From Pontibacillus salicampi (GTDB taxonomy: Bacteria; Bacillota; Bacilli; Bacillales; BH030062): a stretch of DNA of 64,000 nucleotides. Below, in pieces: positions 62,712-64,000 of the stretch (positions are counted from its first letter, which is position 1; each line of letters starts with the position of its first letter). The position numbers and the translations under genes are program-made. The notes beneath the pieces were generated by a model that did no database searches, was not told the origin of the DNA, and worked only from the letters and a program-made list of their open reading frames with translations. Location of the stretch: the NCBI RefSeq assembly GCF_042434395.1, contig NZ_JBHLTP010000011.1, positions 124,001 through 188,000 of the forward strand, read 5' to 3'.

Positions 62712-62849
62712 TTAAGCTTGCTCCTTTCGATGAATCATCAGCTTTTTATCTACTTTGTCATCAATTTTATCAATTTCCTTCTTATTGGTTAGAAGCTCTT
62801 CTTTATTGGATTGAATTAGTTGTTGAAAAGATTTCCTTTGTCTTCTCAA
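62712..62849 (-). CDS. FbpB-like small basic protein
   Basis: 45 residues: MRRQRKSFQQLIQSNKEELLTNKKEIDKIDDKVDKKLMIHRKEQA; highly helical and basic, following the Fbp-B pattern MR..RKSF..L...NK..LL.....ld.Id..(v/l)..K. FbpB in B. subtilis is a Fur-controlled helper of the FsrA small RNA. Here no Fur box was seen; a yybP-ykoY aptamer precedes it instead. TTG start 8 bp after GAGGG. Confidence 0.6.
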   Translation of the reverse strand: MRRQRKSFQQLIQSNKEELLTNKKEIDKIDDKVDKKLMIHRKEQA

Positions 62850-62885
62850 TGCATCATCCCTCACTTTATTTTATTGTATAAAAAA

Positions 62886-62912
62886 GGACCTATACCGCTA
62901 TGTGTACAGGTC
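62886..62912 (-). terminator. Second terminator-like hairpin of the riboswitch leader
   Basis: On the minus strand GACCTGTAC/GTATAGGTC followed by T6, 37 bp before the FbpB-like start. Nearly a copy of the hairpin at 62929-62955. Confidence 0.6.
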
Positions 62913-62928
62913 TTTCTATACAAAAAAT

Positions 62929-62955
62929 GACCTGTACCAATTATGTGGTAAGGTC
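62929..62955 (-). terminator. Riboswitch expression-platform terminator
   Basis: On the minus strand GACCTTACC/GGTACAGGTC (one unpaired A), then ATTTTTT. Its 5' arm is the 3' strand of the aptamer P1 helix, so P1 and terminator are mutually exclusive. Confidence 0.65.
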
Positions 62956-63037
62956 TTGCTAACAACAATCGTTGCCACTAAAGCCGAGAGGAACACCTCT
63001 GTAGTGACGACTTTAATGTGAAAGCTACTCCCCTTAT
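62949..63037 (-). ncRNA. Second yybP-ykoY manganese riboswitch
   Basis: On the minus strand the segment begins ATAAGGGGAGTAGC and ends TAGCAAGACCTTA; P1 is TAAGG/CCTTA. Between them lie AAAGTCGTCACTA...AGAGG-tgtt-CCTCT-CGGCTTTAGTGGCAAC, the conserved internal pattern of known yybP-ykoY RNAs (AAAGUCGUCA and CGGCUUU). The aptamer begins about 20 nt after a predicted transcription start. The regulated genes are the FbpB-like peptide and the DUF5392-like protein, not a known Mn exporter. Confidence 0.85.
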
Positions 63038-63062
63038 AAGGAATATTCATCTTATAAATATT

Positions 63063-63091
63063 ATATTAGAACATTCACATAATAAAGTCAA
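63063..63091 (-). promoter_or_regulatory. Sigma-A-like promoter of the second riboswitch
   Basis: Minus strand TTGACT (63091-63086), 17-nt spacer, TAATAT (63068-63063). Confidence 0.6.
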
Positions 63092-63335
63092 AAAATATGC
63101 TTTTTTACAAAAACTACGTTAAAACCATTGTTGCTGTTGTGTTAAACCAACAATAGGAAGGTAGCTTTCAGCAACAACCATGAGCTGTCATGGAATTCTA
63201 CACTACCATTGCAGGGCGTTTAGTTTCTATATTTGAAACCTAACGCTAATGTATTGCATATATAGAAATACAACGTTACTATTATGAAACGTAATTTAAC
63301 CTTCCTTCAAAATTAGAAACGAAAGAGGTTTTTGT
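63092..63335 (+). promoter_or_regulatory. Upstream region of the IclR gene with inverted repeats
   Basis: 9-bp inverted repeat TTGTTGCTG (63128-63136)/CAGCAACAA (63169-63177) and GTTTC-N7-GAAAC (63223-63239), a plausible IclR-type operator. Poor promoter candidates; no ORF. Confidence 0.4.
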
Positions 63336-64000
63336 ATGGAACCTAACTATGAAGTAAAGACATTGAAAAAAGGGCTTCAAATCCTTGAGCTTATTAAGGC
63401 ACATGGCCCTAGAGATTTGCTTCACATTCAAAAAGAGCTTGGCTTTAACAAAAGCACAGCCTACCGTCTAGTAACAACACTTTTAGACAATGGCTATTTA
63501 CAAAAAACAGCTTCTGGAGGGTACGCATTAGGAGCGAAAGCAGGGTCAGGTTCATCCTACACTCCTGCTGAAAATTGGAAGGCTGTTCCACCTCTCTTTG
63601 AAATTAGCAAAGACCTAGAGGAAACAGCTTACATCGGAATTTTGCAAGATCAGCAAACGGTTATAACGCAAGTAGCGGATGGAGCTAAGAGCATCCGTAC
63701 TCACTCCTATATTGGTCAGGTGGATGCCATACACCATAGCGCTATCGGGAAAGCGATACTCGCTTTTGAAAGGAAAGAAAAGCAGGAAAGTATAATTGCT
63801 ACGCTCCCATTACCTCCTACTACAGAAAATACCATTTCTAATCATGATACATTCATGAAGGAACTCAACCACATTAAGGAGCATGGGTATGCACTTGATA
63901 ATGAAGAGAGTGAAATCGGACTTCGTTGTGTTGGTGCACCAATTTTTAAAGACGATCAAGTGATAGCTGCTATGGCAATCGCCGGGCCAAGCAGCCGTAT
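63336..64000 (+). CDS. IclR-family transcriptional regulator (partial, runs off the right edge)
   Basis: At least 221 codons. N-terminal winged HTH YEVKTLKKGLQILELIKAHGPRDLLHIQKELGFNKSTAYRLVTTLLDNGYLQKT (about 5-59), then the IclR effector domain with HSAIGKAILAFE and IGLRCVGAPIF. AGAGG lies 7 bp before ATG. Effector and target are unknown; the target may lie to the right of the window. Confidence 0.88.
   Translation, partial: MEPNYEVKTLKKGLQILELIKAHGPRDLLHIQKELGFNKSTAYRLVTTLLDNGYLQKTASGGYALGAKAGSGSSYTPAENWKAVPPLFEISKDLEETAYIGILQDQQTVITQVADGAKSIRTHSYIGQVDAIHHSAIGKAILAFERKEKQESIIATLPLPPTTENTISNHDTFMKELNHIKEHGYALDNEESEIGLRCVGAPIFKDDQVIAAMAIAGPSSR

Noticed and set aside
62971..63011. Free-standing plus-strand hairpin RNA
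   Set aside because: Explained better as the inner helices of the minus-strand yybP-ykoY aptamer.

Overview
The window reads as chromosome of a low-GC, endospore-forming member of the Bacillaceae, most likely a moderately halophilic or halotolerant genus (Halobacillus/Virgibacillus/Oceanobacillus/Pontibacillus type). Reasons: Hpr/ScoC, a YjcZ-type sporulation peptide, a GerPA/GerPF-family protein, strong AGGAGG ribosome sites, frequent TTG/GTG starts, a CaiT-like BCCT carrier with carnitine catabolism, and many Na+/K+/osmotic transport genes. No rRNA, tRNA, CRISPR array, transposase or prophage was seen.

Layout. 1-3.2 kb: a partial zinc-ribbon protein, an Aquifex-type aconitase and a divergent beta-hydroxyacid dehydrogenase. 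3.3-8.3 kb: a carnitine degradation operon (thioesterase, L-carnitine dehydrogenase, BKACE cleavage enzyme) divergent from a CaiT-like transporter and a TetR regulator. 8.5-18.1 kb: MscS and YihY membrane proteins, EamA and MFS exporters, hpr, metA and a secreted CWB2-VanY peptidase. 18.2-22.0 kb: an operon of a non-canonical P-type metal ATPase with small HMA-like partners. 25.3-29.2 kb: an ECF sigma factor, its ZAS/RskA-like anti-sigma, a sortase-anchored helical repeat protein and a lipoprotein class F sortase. The sigma operon and the surface-protein gene carry the same two-part promoter motif with identical spacing. 29.3-38.8 kb: Ktr K+ channel subunit, NagP-like PTS permease, a polar amino-acid ABC importer and an amidase. 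39-50 kb: many small proteins, a GIY-YIG fusion protein, a Na+/Ca2+-type exchanger behind a yybP-ykoY manganese riboswitch, a YutJ-like dehydrogenase, a YcgJ-like methyltransferase and spore-associated peptides. 51.4-56.4 kb: gluconate operon (gntK-gntP-gnd) with two CRE-like sites and a divergent RpiR regulator. 56.5-64 kb: an alpha/beta hydrolase, an RND permease, an aldo/keto reductase, and a second yybP-ykoY aptamer with tandem terminators upstream of a 45-aa FbpB-like peptide and a DUF5392-like protein. The window ends inside an IclR regulator.

The items most worth a second look are the ECF/sortase module with its shared promoter, the second manganese riboswitch with no classical target, the four-gene HxxxGRxRL metal-ATPase cluster, a LexA-like box in front of a long hairpin, and several non-coding repeats (a perfect 20-bp-period tandem array and hairpin elements).

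About a dozen coding regions shorter than 65 codons were found by reading the intergenic sequence. Start sites were moved wherever a Shine-Dalgarno sequence favoured a downstream codon. All family assignments come from motif recognition by eye, not from database searches.
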